Shown here: in pieces, positions 52,899 to 60,909 of the stretch
How the letters are laid out: each line of letters opens with the position of its first letter
Position numbering within the stretch: the stretch's first letter is position 1
Source: JADFWK01 sp035527895
GTDB taxonomy: Bacteria > Desulfobacterota > DSM-4660 > Desulfatiglandales > B25-G16
DNA length: 64,000 nucleotides
Direction: 5' to 3'
NCBI GenBank assembly: GCA_035527895.1
Contig: DATKZQ010000106.1
Location: 1 to 64,000, forward strand
Program-made: the position numbers and the translations under genes
The notes under the pieces: generated by a model
The model's database searches: none
Told to the model about the DNA's origin: nothing
What the model saw: the letters and a program-made list of their open reading frames with translations, nothing else

Positions 52899-53042
52899 CC
52901 ACCCCTGCAGCAAGACTTCGGTGAGCTCAGTCGAGCCGCTGCAGGGTATCCAATTTCAAAGCCCCCTCTCTTGATGGGAGGGGCCAACCCGCCAGACTTC
53001 AGGCGGGTAAAGGGGAGGGTGAGCAAACATTTTATCACCCCC
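52899..53042. repeat. modular palindromic repeat, copy B, inside the T6SS locus
   Basis: It shares with copy A (31390) the CCTGCAGCAAG start, GGTATCCAAT-TCAA, GGGAGGGG, AAAGGGGAGGGTGA and ACATTTTATCACCCCC modules. Relative to copy A it carries two extra palindromic inserts: ACTTCGGTGAGCTCAGTCGA at about 52915-52934, and CCCGCC-AGACTTCA-GGCGGG at 52988-53007. The latter hairpin is also found in the unrelated element at 35426. It separates tagF from tssA and could affect expression. Confidence 0.8.
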
Positions 53043-53165
53043 GTTGCATTGCGTTTTGTATTTCATGGGAGCATGTGGTCTATACAGGATTTGAACAGAC
53101 ATTCCCTTTGAAAATACCATAGAATGAAATCGTAAAACTTTAAGAGGGCGAGCAGGAATTCGTAA

Positions 53166-54764
53166 ATGGAAATTCTTTCTTTAGGAAAAGACCCTATTCA
53201 ACCCGATCAGCCTGCCGGATCAGATGTCCGCTATGAGCCCGAGTACGAGGAACTTCAGGCTGAAATTGATAAACTCTCAGTACCCTCGGCATCAGGCGGT
53301 ACAGACTGGAAAAAAGTCAGCGATCTGGCAGCTGCGATCCTGGCCAATAAATCGAAGGATCTCCTGGTAGCCAGCTATTTGGCGGTGAGTCAGGTTCACA
53401 TGCGCCGCATCGAGGGATTGGCTGACGGGTTGATCGTCATCCATGACCTTATCGCCAATCACTGGGACAACATGTTTCCGCCCAAAAAGCGGATGCGCGG
53501 CCGGATGGGAGCCGTCGAGTGGTGGGTGGAGAAAACCGAAGCGGCCCTGACCGCGGTAAAGCACGAACCGGTTGCAGCGGAAAAACTGGAGGCCATCAAA
53601 ACAACCCTTTCACAGATCGATACCCTGTTGAACGAGTACCTGCCTGAACCGCCTTTGCTCCGGCCGATTCAGCGCGCTCTTGAAGTGGTTCCATCCGTGT
53701 CAGAAAAGAAACCGGAGACCGAAGCGGCCCCGTTCACGGAACAGGCCTGGCCGGAGCCGCCGCCCGCGCCGGAGCCGGAAATGAAACGAGAGGCCCCCAA
53801 ACCTGCTCCTGCCGCCGCTGAACCGGAAACCCTCGCAACCGTTCAGGACGCTCAAAAGGTCATCTCCTCGGGCATGCAAAAGGTCCGGCAGGCCGCCGCT
53901 TTTCTTCTGGAAACCGATCTCACGAATGCCATGGCCTACCGCTATCGGCGAATCGCTGCCTGGTCGGTAGTTTCGGCGCTTCCACCGGAATCTGACGGGC
54001 AAACTCAGATCCCGCCCCCTGCCCCTCAGATTCTTCAATCGCTGCTGGACTTCAAGGAAAACGGCAATTGGAATGCCCTTATCATGGCTGCCGAGCAGCG
54101 GCTGTCGCAATATATCTTCTGGTTTGATTTGAACCGTCTCGTGGCCGAAGCCTTAGGCAACCTCGGAGATGGCTACGAGAACGCCAATGAAGCAGTGTCC
54201 CAGGAAACCGCCCTTTTCATTCATCGCCTGCCGGGTCTTGTCGGTATGACCTTTTCCGACGGCACGCCTTTTGCCGATCCTGAAACCAGCCAGTGGCTGA
54301 AAGGTATTGCCCTGGGGGCTGGATCAGCCGCGGACTCTGCGGTGCCCACGCCGGCAACCGTCAAAGGCACGGATGAAACCCATCGTATGGCACATACCCT
54401 GGCAGAGGCGCAGGCCCTTGCCAAGAAAAAGAAGCTGCTTGAAGCGGTTCAGTTGCTTCAAACAGAACTGAAAAACTGCGTCTCACAGCAAGAGGCCCTC
54501 ATGTGGCGATTAGCCTTGTGCCGCATGTTTATAGGATCAAAGCGGACGGACATGGCAGTGCCTCATCTTGAACTAGTCTTAAAGGACATCGAAACTTACC
54601 GGCTTGAAACCTGGGATCCCCGGCTGGCGTTAGACGGCCTCAAGCTGGTATGGACCGCTTACAGCACTTACACCACTACTGAGGCAAAAAGTAAGGCGGA
54701 AGCCGTATTCAGCCAGATCGCCAAACTCGATCCGGCAGAAGCTTTGAAGCTCAGTAAACCATGA
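53166..54764 (+). CDS. tssA: TssA, T6SS sheath-assembly cap protein
   Basis: A 532-residue protein. The N-terminal ImpA_N domain (about 15-125) has GSDVRYEPEYEELQ, DLLVASYLAVSQVHMRR and NHWDNMFPP-KKRMRGRM. A Pro-rich linker (about 190-230) follows, then a C-terminal VasJ-type domain (about 400-530) with RLETWDPRLALDGL. TssA caps the growing sheath/tube and coordinates its polymerisation with the baseplate. It begins after the palindromic repeat, so it may start a new transcription unit. Confidence 0.92.
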   Translation: MEILSLGKDPIQPDQPAGSDVRYEPEYEELQAEIDKLSVPSASGGTDWKKVSDLAAAILANKSKDLLVASYLAVSQVHMRRIEGLADGLIVIHDLIANHWDNMFPPKKRMRGRMGAVEWWVEKTEAALTAVKHEPVAAEKLEAIKTTLSQIDTLLNEYLPEPPLLRPIQRALEVVPSVSEKKPETEAAPFTEQAWPEPPPAPEPEMKREAPKPAPAAAEPETLATVQDAQKVISSGMQKVRQAAAFLLETDLTNAMAYRYRRIAAWSVVSALPPESDGQTQIPPPAPQILQSLLDFKENGNWNALIMAAEQRLSQYIFWFDLNRLVAEALGNLGDGYENANEAVSQETALFIHRLPGLVGMTFSDGTPFADPETSQWLKGIALGAGSAADSAVPTPATVKGTDETHRMAHTLAEAQALAKKKKLLEAVQLLQTELKNCVSQQEALMWRLALCRMFIGSKRTDMAVPHLELVLKDIETYRLETWDPRLALDGLKLVWTAYSTYTTTEAKSKAEAVFSQIAKLDPAEALKLSKP

Positions 54765-54930
54765 AATGAATTTCTCAGAAAATCAGTTGTGTTTTTGGGA
54801 AAAAAATTCTAATATCTTCGCGAAGTTATCTTTACAGGAACAGTTTCAGCTCCATGCTGAGCAGGTTATGGTATCATTTTTGGATTTTCCGTAGTGTTTT
54901 CATATTAATTTCAAACGAAAGGGGAAAGCC

Positions 54931-55416
54931 ATGGCAAAAGAAGGATCTGTCGCCCCGAAGGAAAGGGTAAATATCGTGTATCGGCCCGCCACGGGTGACG
55001 CCAAAGAAGAGGTTGAACTTCCGCTCAAGCTGTTGGTTGTAGGCGATTTCACACAGCGTCCGGATGGCCGGATGGTAGAGGAGCGCGAGCCGATCAACAT
55101 CGACAAGGACAATTTCAACGAGGTGTTGAAGGCTCAAAACCTGAGCCTCGATTTAACGGTCCCTAACAAGCTTTCCGAAGATCCCGACGCGGAGTTGAAC
55201 GTTTCAGTGAAGTTCGAGTCGATCAAAGATTTCGAGCCGGAAGCCATCGCCAAAAACACACCGGAGCTGAACAAGCTTCTCGAACTCCGGGAAGCACTGA
55301 ATTCCCTGAAAGGCCCCATGAGCAATCGCCCGGAGTTTCGCAAGAAAATCCAGGAATTGATCAAAAATGAGGCCGCCAGGGAACAGCTGTTAAAAGAGCT
55401 TAAAATCGAAGAATAA
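54931..55416 (+). CDS. tssB: TssB, T6SS sheath small subunit
   Basis: A 161-residue protein with the VipA/TssB pattern: ERVNIVYRPATGDAKEEVELPLKLLVVGDFT, shown here in part, and INIDKDNFNEVLKAQNLSL. AAAGGGGAAAGC precedes the ATG. Together with TssC it forms the contractile sheath. It is 14 bp upstream of tssC. Confidence 0.95.
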   Translation: MAKEGSVAPKERVNIVYRPATGDAKEEVELPLKLLVVGDFTQRPDGRMVEEREPINIDKDNFNEVLKAQNLSLDLTVPNKLSEDPDAELNVSVKFESIKDFEPEAIAKNTPELNKLLELREALNSLKGPMSNRPEFRKKIQELIKNEAAREQLLKELKIEE

Positions 55417-55430
55417 GAAAGGGGGATCAT

Positions 55431-56921
55431 ATGGCCGAAGAACGCGAAAAAGAACAGACCGTTTCCCCGGAGGAACAAACAGCCGAGGCACCCTCTCTGC
55501 TTGACGAAATCGTCAGCGCTACCCGAATCAAGCCAAAAGATGAAAGCTACTCTCTGGCGAAAAAGGGCGTGGAGGCCTTGATAGCACAGCTCGTCGAGCC
55601 TGGACGGGAGGTGGAGAAGGTTTCCAAAGCCACGGTCGATGAGATGATTGCTGAAATTGACAAAAAACTCAGTCTTCAGATGGATGCAATTCTGCATCAT
55701 CCGGACTTCCAGAAACTGGAATCCTCCTGGAATTCATTGAAGTTTCTGGTGGACAAGACCGATTTCAGGGAAAACATCAGGCTGGAACTGCTCAACGCGA
55801 GCAAAGAAGATCTCCTGGAGGACTTCGAAGATGCACCGGAAATCACCAAATCCGGGCTTTATAAGACGTTCTATACGGCAGAGTACGGTCAGTTCGGCGG
55901 AAAGCCTTACGGAAACATTATCGCCAACTATGAATTCGGACCCGGACCTCAGGATATCAAATTATTGCAACATGTTGCCAGCGTGTCGGCCATGGCACAC
56001 GCCCCGTTTATCGCCGCGGCCGGACCCGAATTTTTCGGGCTGGACGACTTTAACGGTCTGCCCAATATGAAGGATTTAAGATCGATCTTCGAAGGCCCAC
56101 AGTACATCAAATGGCAGTCCTTCAGGGAATCCGAGGATGCCCGTTACGTCGCCCTAGCCCTGCCCCGCTTTCTGTTACGCCTGCCCTATAGCCCGGATAC
56201 CAAACCCGTGAAGGCCTTCAATTATGAAGAAGATGTCTCCGCATCCCACGAGCATTACCTGTGGGGGAATACCGCCTTTGCCTTCGCATCCCGGATTACG
56301 GACAGTTTCGCAAAATACCGATGGTGCACCAATATCATCGGACCGCTCGGGGGCGGTGCGGTTGAAGACCTTCCGGTACACCAGTTCGAGTCCATGGGGG
56401 CCATTCAGACCAAAATCCCCACTGAGGTGCTCATCTCCGATCGCCGGGAGTTCGAGCTCGCCGAGGAGGGTTTTATCTCACTGGCCATGCGCAAAGGCAG
56501 CGACAACGCCTGCTTCTTTTCGGCCAACTCGGCTCAGAAGCCCAAGAACTTCGGGATCAGCCCGGAAGGCAAGGAAGCCGAACTCAACTACAAGCTGGGT
56601 ACGGAAATGCCGTACATGTTTGTGGCCAACAGGCTGGCCCACTATCTGAAGGTGATTCAAAGGGAGAATATCGGCAGCTGGAAGGAAAGGACCGATTTGG
56701 ATAGAGAGCTGAACGCCTGGATTCGCCAGTACGTTGCCGATCAGGACAACCCAAGTCCCGACACCCGCAGCCGGAGGCCGCTGCGTCAGGCGCAGATAAC
56801 GGTGGAGGATGTTGAGGGAGAGCCCGGTTGGTACCGGGTTGGGCTGAAAGTCAGGCCCCATTTTAAATACATGGGAGCCTATTTTACCCTATCCCTCGTA
56901 GGAAAGCTGGATAAAGAATAA
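55431..56921 (+). CDS. tssC: TssC, T6SS sheath large subunit
   Basis: A 496-residue VipB/TssC protein: WNSLKFLVDKTDFRENI, LYKTFYTAEYGQFGGKPYG, GPEFFGLDDFNGLP, LRLPYSPDTKPV and the C-terminal YMGAYFTLSLVGKL are all family landmarks. It assembles with TssB around the Hcp tube and is later disassembled by ClpV (TssH). GAAAGGGGG precedes the ATG. Confidence 0.96.
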   Translation: MAEEREKEQTVSPEEQTAEAPSLLDEIVSATRIKPKDESYSLAKKGVEALIAQLVEPGREVEKVSKATVDEMIAEIDKKLSLQMDAILHHPDFQKLESSWNSLKFLVDKTDFRENIRLELLNASKEDLLEDFEDAPEITKSGLYKTFYTAEYGQFGGKPYGNIIANYEFGPGPQDIKLLQHVASVSAMAHAPFIAAAGPEFFGLDDFNGLPNMKDLRSIFEGPQYIKWQSFRESEDARYVALALPRFLLRLPYSPDTKPVKAFNYEEDVSASHEHYLWGNTAFAFASRITDSFAKYRWCTNIIGPLGGGAVEDLPVHQFESMGAIQTKIPTEVLISDRREFELAEEGFISLAMRKGSDNACFFSANSAQKPKNFGISPEGKEAELNYKLGTEMPYMFVANRLAHYLKVIQRENIGSWKERTDLDRELNAWIRQYVADQDNPSPDTRSRRPLRQAQITVEDVEGEPGWYRVGLKVRPHFKYMGAYFTLSLVGKLDKE

Positions 56922-56951
56922 CACTCTAAAAAAACGAAAAGGAGGTTTACC

Positions 56952-57467
56952 ATGCCAACACCCGCTTTTCTGTCAATCGAAGGCGCTACTCAGGGTAACA
57001 TCACAGAAGGAGCTTTTACCCAAGAAAGCGTCGGAAACGTTTACCAGGAAGGTCACGAAAACGAGATCCTGGTGGAAGCGTTCAGTCACACGGTTACCGT
57101 TCCCACGGATCCCCAAAGCGGTCAACCCACGGGGCAGCGCGTTCACAAGCCTCTAACGATTACCAAGGTTTTCGATAAGTCCTCTCCCATGCTTTACAAG
57201 GCGCTTTCGAGCGGTGAGAGGCTGCCCAAATGCGAAATCAAATGGTGGCGGACCAGCAGTCAAGGAGTGCAGGAACACTATTTCACCACGAAATTGGAGG
57301 ATGCCATCATCACCACTATATCGGCCCGGATGCCCAACTGTCAGGACCCAAGTCAGGCGCACTTCACCCATCTGGAGGATGTCTCGTTCAGCTACCGCAA
57401 AATCACCTGGACCCACGAGATCGGCTCAACCACCGGGGAGGATGACTGGAGGGCACCGGTCAAGTAA
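56952..57467 (+). CDS. hcp: Hcp, T6SS inner-tube protein
   Basis: A 171-residue Hcp family protein: FLSIEGATQGNITEG, the KPLTITKVFDKSSPMLYKAL segment in part, and the terminal strand FSYRKITWTH. Hexamers stack to form the secreted tube. AAAGGAGG precedes the ATG. A 205-bp gap follows, unlike the tight spacing of the others, so independent expression is possible. Confidence 0.95.
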   Translation: MPTPAFLSIEGATQGNITEGAFTQESVGNVYQEGHENEILVEAFSHTVTVPTDPQSGQPTGQRVHKPLTITKVFDKSSPMLYKALSSGERLPKCEIKWWRTSSQGVQEHYFTTKLEDAIITTISARMPNCQDPSQAHFTHLEDVSFSYRKITWTHEIGSTTGEDDWRAPVK

Positions 57468-57672
57468 ATTTGATTCGAACCGTCAACTCACCGTAGGGTC
57501 TCCCTTTTTCCCATGCCCTTGGAAGAGTGGGAGATCCTGCTCGCCATAGTCCCGCTCCGCGATACTCAGGCAAGGCGGGCAGGGATGAAGTTGGTCTTAA
57601 TCCCTTCATTGATTTCGCTCGTATAAGCGGAGGTGAGACGATTCAACCGTATTTTCTGAAGCTCATAAAATC

Positions 57673-58086
57673 ATGCGTGAAGAAAGGCTAACCGAGCGTA
57701 TCCGATCGTGGAAGCAGGCACCTGAACGGCGCGGCGGGCGGGATCCGAAACGAATGATCGATTCCATCATCCGGCACCTGGAACGGATCCTGAACACTCG
57801 CCAGGGTAGTGTTCCGATTGCCGATGATTACGGCATCCCGGACTTTACCGATTTAAGCTCCGGGTTCTCCGACGCCCTACGAGACTTGGAGCGGACGATC
57901 CGCAATACGATCCAAAAATACGAGCCCCGATTAAAATCGGTGCGCGTCAAATTGATACCCCAGGAGGAAAACACGCTTGCGGTCAGTTTTCAGATCGTAG
58001 GCCAGCTCATCCTGGAAGAAGAGAAAAATCCCATTACCTTTCAGAGCGTTATGGATTCAGACGGCAAATTCACGATAAAGGCATAA
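57673..58086 (+). CDS. tssE: TssE, T6SS baseplate gp25-like protein
   Basis: A 137-residue protein with the GPW/gp25 lysozyme-like fold: SIIRHLERILNTRQGS, IADDYGIPDFTDL and EPRLKSVRVKLIPQEEN. It is part of the baseplate wedge that nucleates sheath assembly. It begins the tssEFG-H block. The ATG chosen gives the standard length. Confidence 0.92.
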   Translation: MREERLTERIRSWKQAPERRGGRDPKRMIDSIIRHLERILNTRQGSVPIADDYGIPDFTDLSSGFSDALRDLERTIRNTIQKYEPRLKSVRVKLIPQEENTLAVSFQIVGQLILEEEKNPITFQSVMDSDGKFTIKA

Positions 58087-58155
58087 TCTTGCCCGTCAAC
58101 AAGCAATAAGATTCGCAACGGATAGCCTCTTACAGATAGGGAATCGTCAATACCT

Positions 58156-59889
58156 ATGTTTAACCGTTATTTTCAACAGGAACTGGACAATTTAAAGGAT
58201 CTGGGTGCGGAATTCTCAAAGGCCCATCCGGCAGTGGCACCCATGCTCAGCGGTCGTTCCTCCGACCCCGATGTTGATCGCCTTCTGGAAGGGGTTGCTT
58301 TTCTGACAGGCCTCTTAAGAGAGAAGCTGGATGATGAATTTCCGGAGATCATTCACGAACTGGTCCAGCTCATCTGGCCGCACTACCTGCGCCCGCTGCC
58401 GTCTGCTTCCATTGTGGCCTTTGCGCCCAAGCCCATCCTGAAACAGTCCATGACCATCCCGCCCCTCACCCAGGTGGCCTCGGCACCGGTGGAGGGCACG
58501 TCCTGTCTGTTTCAGACCTGTTACCCGGTGGAAGTTCATCCGTTGCACCTCCTGGAGGCGTCTTTTGTGGAGACCTCGGGGCAACCGCCTGCCATCCGGC
58601 TGCTGCTGGAGCTCAAAGGCTTAAACCTTGAAACCTGGCAGCCCCAGGCATTGCGCTTTTACCTTGCCGGAGATTTTCCGGCCGCCACCGATCTTTACCT
58701 CCTGCTACGACGCTACCTGAGGCGGATCTTGATCAGCGCCGCAGGCAGCAAGGGCGTTTTGACCCTTTCCCCGGAGAACCTGAAACCCGTCGGATTCGGC
58801 CCGGATCAGGGCATGATACCGTATCCTACCAATTCATTCCCCGGATACCGGACGATTCAAGAGTATTTCATGCTGCCGGAGAAATTCCTGTTCCTGGATC
58901 TCGTTGGGTGGGATCAGTGGCAAGGCCGAGGCCAGGGAACCAAGTTTGAGATCAGGTTTGAGCTGGACAAAATTCCCTTTGCCGCACCCCGCATCAAGAC
59001 CGGGAATTTTGTCCTGTTCGCCACACCGGTCATTAATATTTTTCCCCACGATGCAGACCCAATACGCCTGGATCACCGCAGAACCGAATACCGGGTGCGC
59101 CCTGCCGGTCAAAAGGATGCTCATTATCAAGTGTACTCGGTGGAACAAGTGATCGCATTCGTTCAGGGAACCGCACAAGAGCGGGTCTATATGCCGTTTG
59201 AGCTATTTAGCTCGGATTCGAACGGCGCCCCCGTGTATCACGTGAATATCCGAACCTCGCCTGTTCGAGCAGGTCTCGACGTCTATTTGTCTGTCGTCTA
59301 TCCACCGGAGTCGGGATTGCCGGCATCGGAAACCCTGTCGATTCAGCTTCTGTGTACCAACGGGTACTTGCCCGACGAAATCAGGACCGGTGACATCTCT
59401 CTGCCCACAGGCAGTTCACCTGAACAGGTGGAATTCAAAAACTTGCGGCCGCCCACGAGCAACATCCTGCCGCCGCTGGGGACAGATCTCCTCTGGCGCC
59501 TGATTTCCCATCTGTCACTGAACTATGCTTCGCTGTCCAATACTGAAAATGTGCAGGCACTCTTAAACCTGTATTTATTCAAAGATCCCCGGAAACCGGA
59601 GGCTTTGCTGGCCAACCAGAAACGAGTTGCCGGCATCCAGGGCATAGAATCAAGAGGGGCAGACCGACTGGTATCCAGGGTTATGATGCGGGGCCGCGAC
59701 ATCAAGGTGGAAGCCCGCCATGACCATTTCGCCAGCCAGGGGGACCTATTCCTGTTCGGCAGCATCCTCGATCATTTCCTGGGATCCTATGCCTCCATAA
59801 ACACATTCACGATGCTCACGCTGAGGGAAGTCATAACAGGAGAAACGTATCAATGGCCGGCCAGGTTGGGGGATCACCCTCTCGTATAG
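58156..59889 (+). CDS. tssF: TssF, T6SS baseplate protein
   Basis: A 577-residue VasA/ImpG family protein that starts FNRYFQQELDNLKDLGAEFSK-type (in part) and contains DPDVDRLLEGVAFLTG, RKLDDEFPEI-like LDDEFPEIIHEL and YPHYLRP-like WPHYLRPLPS. It forms the wedge with TssG and TssE. The tssG start lies 37 bp inside its 3' end. Confidence 0.94.
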   Translation: MFNRYFQQELDNLKDLGAEFSKAHPAVAPMLSGRSSDPDVDRLLEGVAFLTGLLREKLDDEFPEIIHELVQLIWPHYLRPLPSASIVAFAPKPILKQSMTIPPLTQVASAPVEGTSCLFQTCYPVEVHPLHLLEASFVETSGQPPAIRLLLELKGLNLETWQPQALRFYLAGDFPAATDLYLLLRRYLRRILISAAGSKGVLTLSPENLKPVGFGPDQGMIPYPTNSFPGYRTIQEYFMLPEKFLFLDLVGWDQWQGRGQGTKFEIRFELDKIPFAAPRIKTGNFVLFATPVINIFPHDADPIRLDHRRTEYRVRPAGQKDAHYQVYSVEQVIAFVQGTAQERVYMPFELFSSDSNGAPVYHVNIRTSPVRAGLDVYLSVVYPPESGLPASETLSIQLLCTNGYLPDEIRTGDISLPTGSSPEQVEFKNLRPPTSNILPPLGTDLLWRLISHLSLNYASLSNTENVQALLNLYLFKDPRKPEALLANQKRVAGIQGIESRGADRLVSRVMMRGRDIKVEARHDHFASQGDLFLFGSILDHFLGSYASINTFTMLTLREVITGETYQWPARLGDHPLV

Positions 59890-60896
59890 ATACCGATGAG
59901 AAACTAAGACTGAAGCACGAGCTTCTGGAGAAAGGACCTGCTTTTTCTTTCTTCCAGATCATCCGATTGTTGCGCCTCCTCTCCCTCAAATCCTCCCGGA
60001 CACAAAAGCCTCCTTCTGATTTCAGCGAAACGATCCGCATAAAGCCCAACCTCTCCCTGGCGTTTCCCGCTTCCGACGTGGAAAGCGTGCAGGAGGTCGG
60101 AGACCCAGAGGATCCGCGGTTCTTGATTATCGCCAACTTCCTGGGTCTTTACGGTTCCACCTCACCCCTGCCCACATTTTACACGGAAGACCTCATCGAC
60201 GAGGCCACCCAGGATGAATCGGTGACCAGGGACTTCATAGACATCCTCAATCAGCGGCTTTTTGCCCTGCTCTTTGAGTGCTGGGGAAAATATCGCCAGT
60301 CGCTCAAGGTAGTGGAGGAACAAAGCTCCGCGTACATCGACCGGCTGTTTTGTCTGCTCGGCCTTGGAGAGGTATCCTTCCGGAAGGCTATCCCCGAGCC
60401 GCACCGGCTGCTGCGATATATCGGGCTCTTCACCCAGTTTCCTCACTCCGCAATGGCGCTCAAAACACTGCTGAACGATGCCTTGGGTGCAACGGCCGTC
60501 GAGGTGATTCCCTGTGTCGAGCGAACCGCCAAAATACCGGAAAATCAAACGCTGCGCCTGGGAGCATCCGGGTGCCGTCTCGGTGTCGACACCTACCTCG
60601 GCGATCAGCTGAGGGACCGGATGGGCAAATTCCGAATCAGGCTCGGCCCGCTCAACAGGACCGATTTTAAGCGATTTTCGCCCGGTACCGAGGATTTTAA
60701 CCGGGTTTCATCTCTAACCGATCTGTACTTCGTTGAACCGCTGGAATACGAACTCGAGCTGATCCTGGCCGAGGGCCAGGCCCTGACGGCCTGCCTGGGA
60801 GATCCGACCCGGGCTACCCTCGGCGTGGACGCCTGGGTTTTTTCGTCTCCCGAGCTGGGAGAGGTACGAGCGGTTTTCAGCCCACAACACCACTGA
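59853..60896 (+). CDS. tssG: TssG, T6SS baseplate protein
   Basis: A 347-residue VasB/ImpH family protein: FSFFQIIRLLRLL, GLYGSTSPLPTFYTEDLI and FFARFLNHR-like RDFIDILNQRLFALLFECW, then LGASGCRLGVDTYLGDQ. All are TssG signatures. The ATG overlaps the end of tssF. It completes the TssE-F-G wedge with TssK. Confidence 0.94.
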   Translation: MAGQVGGSPSRIDTDEKLRLKHELLEKGPAFSFFQIIRLLRLLSLKSSRTQKPPSDFSETIRIKPNLSLAFPASDVESVQEVGDPEDPRFLIIANFLGLYGSTSPLPTFYTEDLIDEATQDESVTRDFIDILNQRLFALLFECWGKYRQSLKVVEEQSSAYIDRLFCLLGLGEVSFRKAIPEPHRLLRYIGLFTQFPHSAMALKTLLNDALGATAVEVIPCVERTAKIPENQTLRLGASGCRLGVDTYLGDQLRDRMGKFRIRLGPLNRTDFKRFSPGTEDFNRVSSLTDLYFVEPLEYELELILAEGQALTACLGDPTRATLGVDAWVFSSPELGEVRAVFSPQHH

Positions 60897-60909
60897 AAGG
60901 GGTAAAACC

